Shown piece by piece: positions 30,022 to 43,199 of a stretch of DNA of 64,000 bases. This stretch comes from Hippophae tibetana (Eukaryota > Streptophyta > Magnoliopsida > Rosales > Elaeagnaceae): contig CM072811.1 of the NCBI GenBank assembly GCA_037013495.1, forward strand, positions 21,202,159 to 21,266,158, given 5' to 3'. The notes below the pieces were generated by a model, which was not told the origin of the DNA, did no database searches, and saw only the letters and a program-made list of their open reading frames with translations. The position numbers and the translations under genes were made by a program. Position 1 is the stretch's first letter. Every line of letters starts with the position of its first letter.

Positions 30022-31255
30022 GCTCCAACCCTTCTTTGATCTTATCCAACAAAGGACTACTTGGCCTACTCAAGGCTGCTAGCTCCATCTTTCGGCTCGG
30101 CGGGTCAACCACAACACTTCCGCTATGCGACTTTGATTTTTCCGCCTGATAAGGACTCATTGTTGGTGGTCTTATGTCGAGCTCCAACTCGACTTCATGG
30201 TCCACCTCCCTCCTTGGAGGTAACCGTTTGGGCGACGCCTCATGCATCACCCCATGTGACTTATATAGGATAGCTTGCACTTCCGTTGGCAAGCTTGGCT
30301 TTGGTGATGCCTCAAACATCACCTCATGGGACTTATCTAAGACAACTTGCACTTCCGTCGGCAAGCTTGGCTTTGGTGACTCCTCGTCATTGTACTCTTT
30401 TGAGATGGTCAGGTAACTCTCTTTTCCTCTCTTTAATCCCTTCTTGAATTGAAGTGCCGAGAGAGCTTGGGTCGTAAGTTTGGTGGTCCTGTCCGTCGGT
30501 ACCACACACGCCTTCGAACCATCCATAATGCACATAGAGTTTGAGTATGGCACCAAGAAAGCTCTAACCTGGTCCAAGAACTCCATGCCGAATACTACTG
30601 AGTAGTCATCCATAGGCGCCACTGATAAGTCCACTTGGCCAGTCCAAGCACCAAGACTGGCCTTAACTCCACGAGCGACTCCATGCAATGGTAGTGCTGC
30701 AGAGTTAACTGCTTTGAGAGAACCCCCTCTGTTGACAACCTTCAGGCCGAGTCTCCTTGCTTCTTCCACTAAAACAAAGTTGTGCGATGCACCTGTGTCA
30801 ACCAATGCTTTGGCGACTTTCCCATTGATAGTGGCATCTACATACATTAAGCCTTTTGGGGTCTTTGGGGCGCTCTGCAATGCACCAAGTAGGTGCAAAG
30901 AACCCATCTTTGCACCTTCGTCCGACTCGCCTCCATCTTGATCATGAGTGGAAGCAACTAAGGCACTCAATGCCTTTCTTTTCGGACATTCACGTGCCCA
31001 ATGCGGTCCGTCGCATATGAAGCACATCACATGGGGCTTCGAGGCATTCCGATCCTCCTTCTCCTTCCCCTTATCTCGTGGCTTGAACGAGGAGTTGTCT
31101 TTATGGTTTTTAGAACCCTGACTTTTGTTGTGGCCTCCCCCACTTTTTCCTCCAACAAATTTTTTATCTGTGGCTTTAGAGCTCTCTTTGTTTGTGGAGT
31201 AATCGATAAAGCTTTCCGCAGTCGCAATGGCCGAAGATAAATCTTGGACACCACG
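29951..31255 (-). pseudogene. Chromovirus zinc knuckle, protease and truncated pol junction
   Basis: The frame continues in phase from gag after the TGA at 31256-31258. It encodes a basic linker, the CCHC knuckle CFICDGPHWAREC and a retropepsin with ALVDTGASHNFV (catalytic Asp in DTGA) and FGMEFLDQV. A Ser/Pro-rich segment with a twice-repeated SPKPSLPTEVQ motif follows. After EVDHEVELELDIRPPTMSPYQ, where reverse transcriptase should begin, the sequence jumps to SGSVVVDPPSRKMELAALS and LLDKIKEGLEHD, which belong to the RNase H to integrase connection. The deletion point therefore lies near 30130-30160. The frame ends at 29951 because of the small frameshift shared with the integrase part. Confidence 0.85.
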
Positions 31256-32137
31256 TCACTTAAGCTCGAGATTAGCCCATGATTGGAGACCGTCCATAAA
31301 CAAGAATAGGGCATCCTTGTCAGATGTGTCGGGGACTTCTAGCAACAAGGTTGTGAACTCCTTCACATAGTCCCTTATGCTACCCGTTTGCTTCAATCGT
31401 CGCAAACGGCCTCTTGCCTCCTCTTCAGCATTTACAGGGAAGAACTGCATTTTGAACTCCCTTTTGAAATCTTCAAAGGTATCAATTGTGCAAACCCCTT
31501 GTTGCACATTTCCATGCCTCCGTCTCCACCACAACATCGCAGTGTCGGACAAATACATGGCTGCAGTTCGGATCTTGCTGACATGGTCCGTTATGCCAGT
31601 AGCCTCAAAGTATTGTTCCAGCCCCCATAGGAAGTTCTCCACTTCCCTAGCGTTCCTAACACCATTGAAGGTCTTAGGCTTGGGAACATCCACCCTCTTA
31701 GCTTCAATGACAGTGGTTGCACTAGTTCCCGCGGCCATAGCCCGCTTACATAGAGCTAGATCACCACTCATATCCTCCATTCTAAGCAACATATTAGCAA
31801 GTTCTCTTTGGACAAGATCCCTTACCTTGGCAACTTCCGCCTTTAACCCATCAATCTCTTGCCTTAAGCCACCATCTAGCTCATTAAGGGACATATTTAC
31901 CGCTGCATGGATCTCCACATCCTCGGCCTCCAAGCCATTGCAACGTTCCTCCAAGTTGTTCACCCTATCGAACAGCTCCCCTAAGCTGTCCTGCGCACTT
32001 CCCACACGTGCTTCTAAGCTAGACAGTATGTCTTTCGACTTGGCTCGAGATTCCTTTGATGGTTTCCGGGTTTCCTCACGCCCACGTTCCATAGGTGGAA
32101 CATCGACGCTTGGTGTAGATGGAGCAGCGTTCTTCAT
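31256..32137 (-). pseudogene. Chromovirus gag (capsid), ended by a premature TGA
   Basis: Encodes a Ty3-type gag. The best start is the ATG at 32137-32135 (MKNAAPSTPSVD), because the longer open frame begins inside the primer binding site. Residues about 35-130 are rich in heptad-like Leu/Glu/Arg and look like a coiled coil (LFDRVNNLEERC, GLKAEVAKV). The retrotransposon gag domain follows, with PKPKTFNGVRNAREVENFLWGLEQY (two adjoining motif pieces), TAAMYLSDTAMLWWRRR, FKREFKMQFFP and LRRLKQTGSIRDYVKEF. The frame stops at a TGA at 31258-31256 after WANLELK, where relatives have a sense codon (CGA to TGA fits). The same frame then continues to the zinc knuckle and protease. Confidence 0.9.
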
Positions 32138-32169
32138 TATTGCCAAAGATAGAGATACTTTAACCGAGA

Positions 32170-32181
32170 GCTTTGATACCA
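32170..32181 (-). promoter_or_regulatory. Primer binding site of the chromovirus
   Basis: The minus strand reads TGGTATCAAAGC two bases after the 5' LTR end, matching the plant initiator-Met tRNA primer with one change. Confidence 0.85.
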
Positions 32182-32183
32182 AC

Positions 32184-32816
32184 TGTCACGACCTTATTTT
32201 TCAAGTAGTGATCGTGCGGCACTTAGCACGGTCCGTTGCACTAAGCCTGCCTTTCAACCCGAATGTAACTCCAAAGAGAATAGAAAGAGAGTTTGCAAAG
32301 AATGCTTTGTATTGCTCTAGAGAGAGTTTATCTTACATTTCCCAAGATTTCCCAAGATTAATACAAATGAAGACCAATGGGTCTATTTATAGTGTGGCTT
32401 TAAGCTTAAGGCTATCCACCACTTTCTAGATTCTTCTAGCTTCTAGAATATACAAGAGAGTTCTTGTTTTATGTACACTATGCCATAAGGGTCTAGGACC
32501 TTCTAGCCAACTCTAGAATCTTCTAGGTTTGTCTAGTTCCTTCATGCACCTTCCGGGATGTTCCGCAAGCTTCCAGCGGCTTCTACATCCTTCCCGAACC
32601 ATCCGGCACGTTCTAGAACATTCTAGCCCATTCTAGCACCCTCCAGCGTGCTCTAGAATATTCTAGGGTCTTCAAGCTTGAGTTGAGTCCGTCCAACTCT
32701 AGCTCTTTCTAGACATCTCTAGGCAACTCTAGAACTTTCCATGTAGAATAGTCTAGATCCTTTAGGCAACCATCATTTGTTTGGATTTTTAGGAACAATT
32801 TGAGCCGGACGTGACA
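32184..32816 (-). repeat. Chromovirus 5' LTR (633 bp), the transcription-driving copy
   Basis: Ends TGTCACGACC and GACGTGACA as in the other LTR. The TATA-like CTATAAATAG lies at 32383-32392 on the minus strand. The three-unit heat-shock-like TTCTAGAACATTC is at 32611-32623, and the other motifs of the 3' LTR are conserved. The flanking base quartet ATAT is shared with the left side (27923-27926). Confidence 0.93.
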
Positions 32817-34959
32817 ATATACATATCCACTTAAATAATGAATTTGCTTATAAGCTATAGATATTAATTTTTTATTTATTTATTTTGACAATGTTACTCC
32901 TGATCTAAGTGGGGAATGGGAAGTACTTTTAAAACCACAACTACAAATGATAAGTTATAAAAGGTGGATGATATTTTGTTAATTTTATTTTTAATTATTT
33001 TTTGAAAATTAATATATTTTAATCACTATATATATTATTGTATTATTGAATATTTTAACCATTTTTTATCAATTTTAATTTTTTGGATTTTTTCGTTAAA
33101 AAACTAAAATTCGACCAAATTAAACCTTATTAATACGAGATTAATTGATATTTAAAAAGAAAATGTCCTCAAAAGTTTGAAAAAAAGTGAAAAAAAATCA
33201 CTACAATTTAAAGTAATAAAGTAATTAATGTTTTTAATTAATGAAAATAAAGAGACATAAGGAGTAAATTTTCAATTATAAATAATACTTGAATTCACAA
33301 CCTTGAAATTATAGAGCATCACACTTGTTACTAGATTAATCAACATCTATAAATTTTTTAAAATAATTACAGTAATCCAAAATGTTAATTAGAACCTATA
33401 TGATATGTCCAACTGGGTCGAACCTATATCTATGATATGCCCGAATGGGTTATATGTTATTGAGCTTCATTAATAGTCAGTTTGGTTGTATCAATTTGAT
33501 ACTTTAGTTATTTTTTTAATAAAATTGAAATATTAGTTACTTTTTGAATAATATATTATTATTTTATTAATAATTTTTTTTAATAGAATAATAAGTTATA
33601 TTTAATTGGTAAATTATAGTTTTAAAGTTTTCTCGGTTTTTATACCCTTACCTTATATTTTGGTCATGTTTTTAAGTCATTTTTAAGCTATAAAGCTAAA
33701 AATATATATAAAAAAATTAACTACATATTTTTTAATTTTTTATAGATTTTTTTTGTCAATACTCGACATTTTCTCTATAGTTGAAAAAAAAAATGAAATA
33801 ACATTTTCTCTATATTTTTTATATAATGATTGATATATTATAATTCATTTTACTTTCCAGTTATATAGATAATAAAAAGAATTGATAAAAAAATATTTAA
33901 AAAAAAGGAAAAGAACGTAACCAAAAAATATTAATATTTTAAGTTTTGTAGTTGAAACAGACATCAAAACTAGAGGGGAGGGGAAAGGATGAGAACGATA
34001 GAAAGAAGGAAAAACTTTAAAATTGTAATTTAGTTCTCGTTAAATATATTTTAATAATATTAGATATTTTTAATAATAAAATAATATTAATTATATTATT
34101 TAAAAAAAATTAATACTTTCTTATTTTTATTTAAAAAATGACATGAATATTTATTATAAAAGTAATGTAATATTCATTTAACATAAGTAAAGTAACTTCG
34201 AAAGTTACCCACCCAAATATTTGGTATTAATGGTTTTGTGCCTGGCTTCGCAATTTTACATGTGTAATTCATGGGTTTTTCGTCACTTGTTGTTCTTTTT
34301 ACTTTTATTTTATTATTTTCAGAATTATTTTTAGTACAGGTAGATTTTTTTGATAAGTTAGTATATGTATATCGATTCGTTAGTAATATTTATATTTAAA
34401 AACAATGTATTGACAAAAAAAAACAATAAATCTAAACTATTCTATTTGTAGTTATATAAGATTTGGTATCATATTTAATGTATTTATTTATTTCATATCT
34501 TATAATATTAAAAAAAATTGTTATAATACTCTAATTTAATTATTTAATTATTGATATCACTTTTAATCATTAAATTATTATTATTAGTTTTTTTCTTTTT
34601 CTTAAATATTTATAAATGTTATCATCTAATTTGACAAAAGAGTTACCAATACTTAAATTAAGATATTAAAATAGAACATTTTAATAGCTTATAAAAGATG
34701 CAAATACTTAAATTAGGATACTAAAACAAAATCTTTTAAAGACATGTAACATAAAGATTATCTGTGTTAATTTGTGTATATGTAAAGTAACCACACAAAA
34801 AAAAAAGTGAAGAATAATATTTTTTTTCATATCAATTAAGGGAGGCATATTTTAATCATTTTTTAAAATGATAATTTAGTACTATTTTTTTATGTTATGG
34901 GCAATTTAGTTCTTTTTTACATATGTTATTAATAAATTGATAAAAGTAGGGATTTATAT
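32817..34959. other. AT-rich noncoding stretch
   Basis: No gene, RNA gene or clear transposon was recognised. Two related segments (around 34640-34680 and 34690-34740) contain ATACTTAAATTA...GATA.TAAAA blocks, also seen near 42965, and may belong to the dispersed foldback family. Confidence 0.4.
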
Positions 34960-35340
34960 CTTAATGGTATCTTAGTAGTATCTTAATTTTATTTTTAGTA
35001 TCATTTTTTACTTTTATTTTGCATATGGTATTTTAGTGATGCCTACATTTTAAAAAATGTATAAATTAAATATAATTTTTATTTCATTAAAGATTTTTCA
35101 CACGTACGGAGCACATATATTTTTAATTAAGGACATTTATGATATTTTTGTCTCTTTCATCTATGAAACATTAACATTTTTTTCATCATTTTCAAGTCCT
35201 TGAATATATGTTTTAATACTTTTTTGACTCAATTTACATTCTCATTTTAAGCTTTTAATGCGTCAAAAAGCATAACACTTATTCAATGACCCAAAAGTGG
35301 TGAGAAAAAATCTTTTAATGCAGACAAAAATACCCTAAAT
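34960..35340 (+). repeat. Dispersed foldback-family fragment
   Basis: Blocks GTATCTTAATTTTATTTTTA, ATGGTATTTTAGTGATGCC, TCAAGTCCTTGAATATATG and TTTTTTGACTCAATTTACAT occur in the same order as in the left arm of the foldback element at 41390-41775. It is a single arm-like copy, without its inverted partner. Confidence 0.55.
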
Positions 35341-38300
35341 ATTTTTTATTAAAAGCACATGTATTTTATAAGTGTAAATATCCTATAAAATAAAAAATTA
35401 CTTTAAATTAGTAACTTTTTAAAATGCAAATATCACTAAACTATCACTCCAATAACCCTAAAAGTAGCATTTGCAAATCACATAGAGTGTTATTTAATGA
35501 ATGTTATGTAAAACAATACCTAAATTGACATATTTGAGTTTCAAAATCTTTTTTTTAGCCATCAAATACACGTTTACTCTTAATTTTCTAATTTCCTTTA
35601 TAACTCTTTTCTCTCTCTTATTTATCTCTCTCTCTCTTTTTATTTCATATATGCATGACAATAGATCAAATTTGCATGACAATAGATCAAATTTTGGTGA
35701 TGATTTTATCTATTTTTTTGTCCAAAAGATTTTGTTTAATTTGATATGGTTTGATTCATAAATCAGATGATCGAATAAGTGTTGATTCATAAATCAATGG
35801 ATATTCATGGCACGATTCAAATTGTTTCAATTTTTTTTCCTTTTTTTTTACTGAAATAGAATTTAATGTGGTGCCTAAAAATAAAATATTTTTATATTAA
35901 ATAATATATAATTATTAACTTGACTCCATTTAAAATTTTAAATTAAGTAAAATTTAAACATTCATTCATTAAATTCAATGAGATTTCCTTTAATTTATAA
36001 TTTTTTTTAATTAATTACCCAAATATTATAAAATGTATAATATCGTTTAACTATGGAGAAAAGTATAAGAAAACATAATAGTTACAAATATGATGATATC
36101 TTAATTTTAATTTAACAAAATTTAAGCAACATTGGCATACTTATATTTATAAAAAATGGAAGAGAGAAAATTAGATTTTTGAAAATATAAGATAGATAAA
36201 TTTAATATTGGTTATTTGTAAATTTTTCTAAATAAATAGTTGTAAAAGTTAGAGAAATATTTTAAAAATGTGTAATATTTTTAGTTTTAAAATTATAATT
36301 TTAATAAGATTTGGTTTTGGATCGATCCGATACGATCACATTCACAAATCAATTTGTCTTGATCTTATTCAATCTGTTAATATTGTAAGTAAATTATATC
36401 TGATCTTAATTTTAAATATGATGAATATTTTTAACACCCTATTCACATCCTCTTTTTTCTTACTTTTTCCAACCTTTTATTAAAGGAGACTTTAGTCCCA
36501 TTTCTCGCTTTCTCTTGTCCTTGTAACTTATCCTTTCTCTCTTTTTCATATCTCACTCTCTTTTCTTTAGCTTTCTCCGTCTATTTTTCTCCTTTCTTCT
36601 TATTTTTCTTCTACAATTGATTCTTTCTTTTCTCTCTTATTTTTAGTTTTTACAACAACATTCATTTCTCACTCATCTCTAATTTCCTAAGTTTTTTTGT
36701 ATTTTGTTCCAACCCAATAAGCATGAAGCATGAAGGATGAAGGAAGAAATACCCATGTGCGCAACAACATAAAATCCAAAACTTTTCATATGTACATTCC
36801 AAAACCTAGTCAATTGCATAACAATTATTTCAAAGTCTCCATATATTTTGATTTGGGAATTTGTTTGGTTTCATATGTTTTGATTTGGTATTTGTTTGGC
36901 TGCATATGTTTTTTATATTAGAACGTGAGAGAGGCTTCAGAAGTTTTAAGGATATCTGCCAAGACAAATCCATAATCTAAAGCTTTTTTCTAAAAAAATC
37001 TAACCTTCTTTTATTGAAAGTTACAGTCTGCCCTCCATAATTACCTCACGGGAGAGAGGTGTGAGAAAATTGAATGCCACAATAAACGTAATGTGAAAAT
37101 AAATAAATAAAAAATGTTTCTATAATAAGGGGATTCAAGGGTTTCACCGTCAATTAATTGTGATTTTTTAAAAAATATATTTAAATCTATATTTTTAATA
37201 AATAAAAAAATATTATAAGATAATATTCGAACTTGATTAATGATAAAAGGTAAAAAAATCATACTAATTAGACAACACGTAAACTTCAAAATCTAAATAT
37301 GCATCAAAGAGATTATATCTTATAATAGTGGATATTTGGTCACTTTGTATCCTTTTAAATTAAATATAAATGTATGATATTAATTATCTTTTATATATTT
37401 TATTGTGCACCTTAAATTAAGTGTGCAGTTTGATTTTTTTAACTGTTCCTCGATTGGCCTTTGGAAACCATTAATTTTTTTAGGAAGTCATTTTTTATTC
37501 CATTTTGGTGTGCGCACATGCCACACCAACAATTAAATATATATAAAAAAAAGTGATACAAAAAGTAAATAAAGTGGTTAGAAAAGTCGTATAAATTGAT
37601 AATTTATTTGGACTTATTTGGTGGCACACGTGAGGATACGCACAAAATTAAATAAGAGAATTATATACATATATATGGTTTATGACATTAGCGTAGTTAC
37701 AAAAGATGTTAGGAGGGACTAAAACCTACTTATTTTAATATATTAAATATTAAATATAAAATTTATAAATTAGAAATAATAAGTTGTAACTTTAGAATTC
37801 ATTTGAATAAATTAAAGTTTTAGAGTTTAAGTTTTATTTACAGATTTATGATTTTTTTTAAGTTTATATTACATTCATTCAAATTAAAAATACAAAAATA
37901 ACTAAATAAAAAAAGATGTCAAATTATTATATATTAAAAAATTAGTTTTTTTTTAAATGAGAGTAATCACTTCCTAATTCTCAAACATTAAAAAAATGTA
38001 GTTGTTTCCTAGAATGAGTAGCATGACACTTTAGTGATTTTAATTTCACAAATTTAATACATTAGTAACATTTCTTAAAATTAGTATACTTTAGTCATAT
38101 TACTGATACATTTTAGATATTTTAATAATTTCTAGTCAATTTTTTGAGAATTTTTCTTTGCAAAAACTTAAATTGAATTAAAAATAAATCTTACGAGCAA
38201 GTGTCTTACAAATATATGTTTGAAGATGAAAATGTCTCAACAAATTTTTAAAAAGTAAAAATTAAAATAAATTTAAATCATCAAAATTTACCTAAAATAA

Positions 38301-41300
38301 CTAAAGAGTGTACATAAATATAAAATTAATGTGATTAAACTACATCAATTTAAAGTAAAATTACCAATGTATCTAGTTTGTGAAATTAAAGTGACCTCAA
38401 GTGTATTTTTTTGATGAATTATTTTTAATTATTTTTAATATAATAGAAATAAAATGATATATATGTGGGTTAGAGTCTAATAAATTTTGGACGAAATATT
38501 GATTAGGGTTGAAGCCCAATCTAGCCTCCAACATAGGTATGCCATTAGTTTAGGATCTTCTATCTTAAATCGTATTTTAATCTTTGTCTTAAAATTATTT
38601 AAAATATTATCCTTAATATAGAGTTTCTTGAAACTTTGGTGGATTTTTTAAATGATGTAATATGATTCTATTAGAGGTATTAATTGGGGTGGAATACCCC
38701 ATTAACCCATTGTACAACTTATAGATTTTATGAGTTTATCTCATCTTATCTCACTTATTTTTGGTTGATTGGGATTGTAAATAATAAAATACTTCATTTG
38801 TTACAAATAGGTATAAATAAGACAAATAAAATTACAAAATAATAAAACATCATTATCTATAATAGCTATGATTATCTATAATAACCATGACCTTATTGTA
38901 GACAACTTTAAATAAGATGAGATAGGATGGGGTAAGACAATTTTTACCAATGAACCCATTAGAAACATTGAATGAAACATGAGATGTGATGAGACAATCC
39001 ATTTGATATTTGTAATCCTCTTAATAAGATAGAGATTAAGTCAAATTTTTAAGATAGAAGATTAATATATATAACGCAATATAGTGACAATTCCTTTATT
39101 TTTTTTTATATGAGAATGCATCATAACACCACCAGCCAATAATAAGTTAATATATAGATAGTTTTGCCTTAATTTATTTCTTAATAATTAAAATATTATT
39201 TATACGCTTAAAAGTGGAACTTAAACTACAAACCTTTTGCATGTCTAAATAAATTTTTAAGTCGTTAAGTTACATCTCGTTGGCTTGCTTTGTTTTGATA
39301 CGTTGATGAAGTTCAAACTAAGGGTGAGATAGGATGAAGAGTTTATTTGGGTAATATATTTAATAAAATGTACTATATAATCTTATGATTTTAAAATAGT
39401 ATGTCAAAATATCATTTTTAACAAATTCCATTCTAATTTGAGAAAAAATTCATTTGTTCACTCAAGTTTTAAGATACAATTTTGAAATCAATTCAAAAAA
39501 TTTCCTTAATTTAAAATTTAATAATATGCATGGAGAAATAAACATCTTTTTAAATGGATACAAATTCTTGAAATTTTTTGTTTATACCAAAAGTTCTTGA
39601 TAAGAGCACATTAAGTTCACTTACTTTTCAAATAGTGCACTTTTAAAAATTTGAAGGTTACAAATCTTCGATTAAGTACTTTTGTTGAGTCTATGCTTGA
39701 TTATTTGATGCTTTCATTGTCGAAAAATTTCACATTGTTGAATGTTGATTATGGCTGACTGGATAAGGTGACAACGCACAAGGTGGAGGGATGAGAGGAG
39801 CTTCAGAATCAACTTTGATAATTGAAATGAGATTCGTTAAAGGATTTTGGAGGTTTTTGGAAAAAAAACAAAAAATATACACCAAAAATTCATATTTTGT
39901 CAAAATATACCATTTAAATTAGTCACTTAGAGTTCACATGATGAAAAAAAAAATTAACTTCTATTGCCTAAATGATAGGAATATTATTTCTATAACACTT
40001 AAGTGTGTTGATATTACATTTGTAACATCCAAAAGTTTAGTTATATATTTCAAAAAATCATGAAACTTTGGTGGTAGTTTTGTTTATTTAACTAAAATAA
40101 ACTTGTCATTTCTTTTAAACTTTTACAATTTAATTTCAAACAATATCTACAAAGAAAGACTTAATTTTTTTTAAGATTAAATTGCTATTGTTGTGAGCCA
40201 AAGTATGACATGAGATGTGTTATGTGTGGTAATTTTTTAAAATCGATCGGATAAACAACATGAGAGCGACCTAAACCTAAAACAACCCAACACAATATGA
40301 CCCGAAACATATCTCAAATCAATTGGTTAAATTAATATTTTACCTATTAAACCAACTTTAATGAGTTTAATGTTATTTTATTAGAGTAAAATTCTTTTGT
40401 TTCAAGTTAACTTATACTATAACTCAACCCAAAAATAATAAAAAATGACCCAACATGATAAAAAACCATCAATTAATGGGTTTACTTGAAATGACATAAT
40501 TATCAAATGAGTTGACACGAGAAAACAAATTTGTTATCCCTATCGGTGAAAGATAATTTTATCCATCAAATCACAAGAACAACATATTAATATGTATTGG
40601 AACATTTTCAAAATGAAATTATATAATTTTTGGTCAAAAATTATCATGATTTAGTAAGTTTCTTTTTGTAAAAGACACATTAAACAATATCAACTTTTGA
40701 AAGTGAAATATATTATTATTTATATTGAAAGGTTGTGAATTTTTAATAAAAGCCACTTTTGACTGGATTATAATTATCTATATACTTTATATTTGACATA
40801 TATATGAGTCATTGACATGAAATCACGAGAATACTGATGAAAATTTATGTACAATAGATAAAGTTTCCATAACTATTCCAACTTATCATAGAGTTATAAC
40901 CAAAGTTAATAGGTGTATACCTTCCAATAAACAGGTATTTTATTAGGTCATTTCCAAGCCAAGTTGGAGAAGAAAAGTGACTGTTCCTCAATACTCTTAT
41001 GTCCCTCCACCATTTCTATACAAGCATTATTAGTATTCTAATGATCTTCAAAATAAAATGTGTTCTAAGGTAGTCTTCATGAGTGCACACCTTAGACATC
41101 AAGTGTTTCATTGTATCTTGGAGCTATATTTGTATAATTTGATGCATCATGGAATTGGTTGGAGTAAATATTGTTTTCAGGAAAGTAACTTAAAGTCATG
41201 CCTTAAATTTAAATCCAAATTCTACATTCTCTACATGATATTTGCAAGATTATACTTGATGATACGAAGGCATAACTAGAAGATCATGGAGATCAACTAT

Positions 41301-41389
41301 CAATGACAATTTCAAACACTATTTTAGTAACAATACCAAGCCTTTTATCCACAAAATGACATTCGTATCCTTTTTACCATGTTTTATAC
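35341..41389. other. Long AT-rich noncoding region
   Basis: No supported gene in about 6 kb. Pyrimidine-rich runs occur at 35590-35640 and 36480-36650. Segments near 38680-39000 (GGGGTGGAATACCCC and a rough inverted counterpart GGGGTAAGACAATTTTTACC) and 40250-40540 (repeated GACCC, CAACCCAA pieces) look repeat-derived, but I could not delimit elements. The open frame at 41058-41279 has no recognised motif. Confidence 0.4.
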
Positions 41390-42375
41390 CTTAATAGTAT
41401 CTTAGTTTCATTTTTGGTATCTTTTTTATCATTATTTTTCAGGTGGTATCTTAGTGCTACCCATATTTAAAGAAAGGTATCAATTTAATACAATTTTTAT
41501 TTGTAACTTGCACATGCACTTTAAATTCATGTATTTCTGTCATTTTTTTCCCTTTCAACCCATATAAACAACTTTTTCCCAATTTTTAAGTCTTTAAATA
41601 CATAATTTTAATGTTTTTTTTACTCATTTTATATTCTCTTAATCATTTCTTTTTCAGAGTTATTATACATTCTCTCTTCAACCTCACCTCCTAACTTCCT
41701 CACTTTATTTTCTTTTGAAGATGGGAACAAACCCCACCCATGGTCCATTCCCAAAGTGTTAGTGTGAAACATGATCTACAAACTAATGATAATTCTCTTA
41801 AAAATAGAATAATAAAATAATAAAATTGAAGATATCATTCTCCATGATTTAATATGTAATTTAATGTTTTAACTTCCTAAGAAAATTGTTGATATCTCAT
41901 AGATATGTCCATATGGTTGGAAAAATTATACACTCATTGTCTCATTTGTGTTATTTTAGAAATACAATTTTTTTTATAAACTTTTAGAAATGGTTGTTAC
42001 TTAAAGTGTATTGGTGTTTTTTTAAATGTTTTTATTTTAGGGAGTGGTATTTTTTCCACACCAATACTTTAGGAAAGGCCTATGGGTGGGGTTTGTTTCA
42101 ATTTTAAAAACGAAATAATAGTGAGGACGTGAGGTTGAAGAGAGAATGTAAAATGACTAAGAAAAAGAAAGGATAAAGAGGATGTAAAATGAGTCAATAA
42201 GAATACAACAAATCTTCATTTAAAGACTAAAAAATGGGAGAAAAATATTTCTATTTCAGAGATAGAAAGATACAAAACTGCCAAAAATACCCTACATTTA
42301 AATGTTCCACCTAAAAAATAAGTGTAAAAATAGTATCAAAAATAAAATTATAGTACTACTATGGTACCAAACCTT
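41390..42375. repeat. Foldback element with long inverted arms
   Basis: The left arm (about 41390-41775) and the right arm (about 42045-42375) are inverted complements along most of their length. Paired landmarks are ACCCCACCCATGG with its inverse near 42090, ACATTCTCTCTTCAACCTCA at about 41669 with its inverse near 42130, and TTTTTAAGTCTTTAAAT with its inverse near 42222. A loop of roughly 270 bp separates them. There is no coding capacity. The long arms suggest a Mutator-like or foldback-type non-autonomous transposon. Confidence 0.75.
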
Positions 42376-43129
42376 TCTTTATCCTATGTTATTAAAATGT
42401 TTCATTTAGTAGCCATATTTAAGTGTTGATATACTTTTTAGTAATTTTTAATAATACTTTCTTTTATTTTGATCAAAGTATGCCATAAATGTCATATGTG
42501 AAATTTTTTACAAGGATATTATAGGAATTTAAGAAATTAAGAAAAAACTCAAAATGATTGGACTCTAACTAGTGGCAATTATCTCCCAAAGTTTCCTTGG
42601 AAAAAGAGCCATACATAGAAACTAAATTCTTAACCAAGGAATTAACATTTCATTAAGTGAAATCAATTTTCCTATTACAAACATATGAAAAAGGATCAAG
42701 TTCAGGTTTCTGATTATGATCAAATATTGAAGATCGACCTAAAATTTGTGAAATGTTTGAAAATTATGAACCCTAAAGTTGACAGAGGTTGCAATCTTTT
42801 AGGGCAATACAACTATAGAAGGAAACGATAACCTTGATAGTCAAAACTACAATAATGATTTTTATCTTTCTTAAATTCTAACAATACCCTTGTAAAATTG
42901 TCACATATGACCAATGTAGCATACTTTGAACAAAAAAATACTAATCAAAATGGTTAAAAGGGATACCATACTTGAATTGGGATAGTAAAATAAAAAATTC
43001 TAATAACATAAAATATAAAAGGTTCTAATACATTAACATTGGTACCTTTAGGATACCAAACCCATTTATATGGTAGAAGATAAAAACATTATTACACCTT
43101 TTTTTTTTAAAAAAAGAGACATTTCATTA
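42376..43129. other. AT-rich noncoding stretch beside the LINE 3' end
   Basis: No gene recognised. It contains GGGATACCATACTTGAATTG and related blocks near 42960 that recall the segments at 34640-34740. Confidence 0.35.
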
Positions 43130-43199
43130 TTTTTTTCTTAGTAATAGAAACTTTATTAAACCATAACAAGAAATTACAACATAATAGTGGCTCAATACA

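Larger units (their letters stand above)
27927..32816 (-). mobile_element. Ty3/gypsy chromovirus with two LTRs, lacking RT and RNase H
   Basis: A near-complete element: LTRs at 27927-28570 and 32184-32816, both beginning TGTCACG and ending CGTGACA. There is an initiator-Met primer site (32170-32181), a polypurine tract (28571-28581) and a 4-bp ATAT flank on each side. Inside, on the minus strand, are gag, zinc knuckle, protease, and then directly the pre-integrase, integrase and chromodomain. The whole reverse transcriptase and most of RNase H are deleted between protease and integrase. The LTRs differ by only about nine substitutions and two short indels by eye, so the insertion is recent relative to its neighbours. 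Any movement would need reverse transcriptase from a relative. Confidence 0.93.

Noticed and set aside
31377-32429. 350-codon open frame on the plus strand
   Set aside because: Antisense shadow of the chromovirus gag on the minus strand. The gag reading has recognisable domains and this one has none.
38680-39000. Possible MITE with GGGGTGG/GGGGTAAG-like inverted pieces
   Set aside because: Inverted similarity is too short and irregular to define ends or a target duplication.
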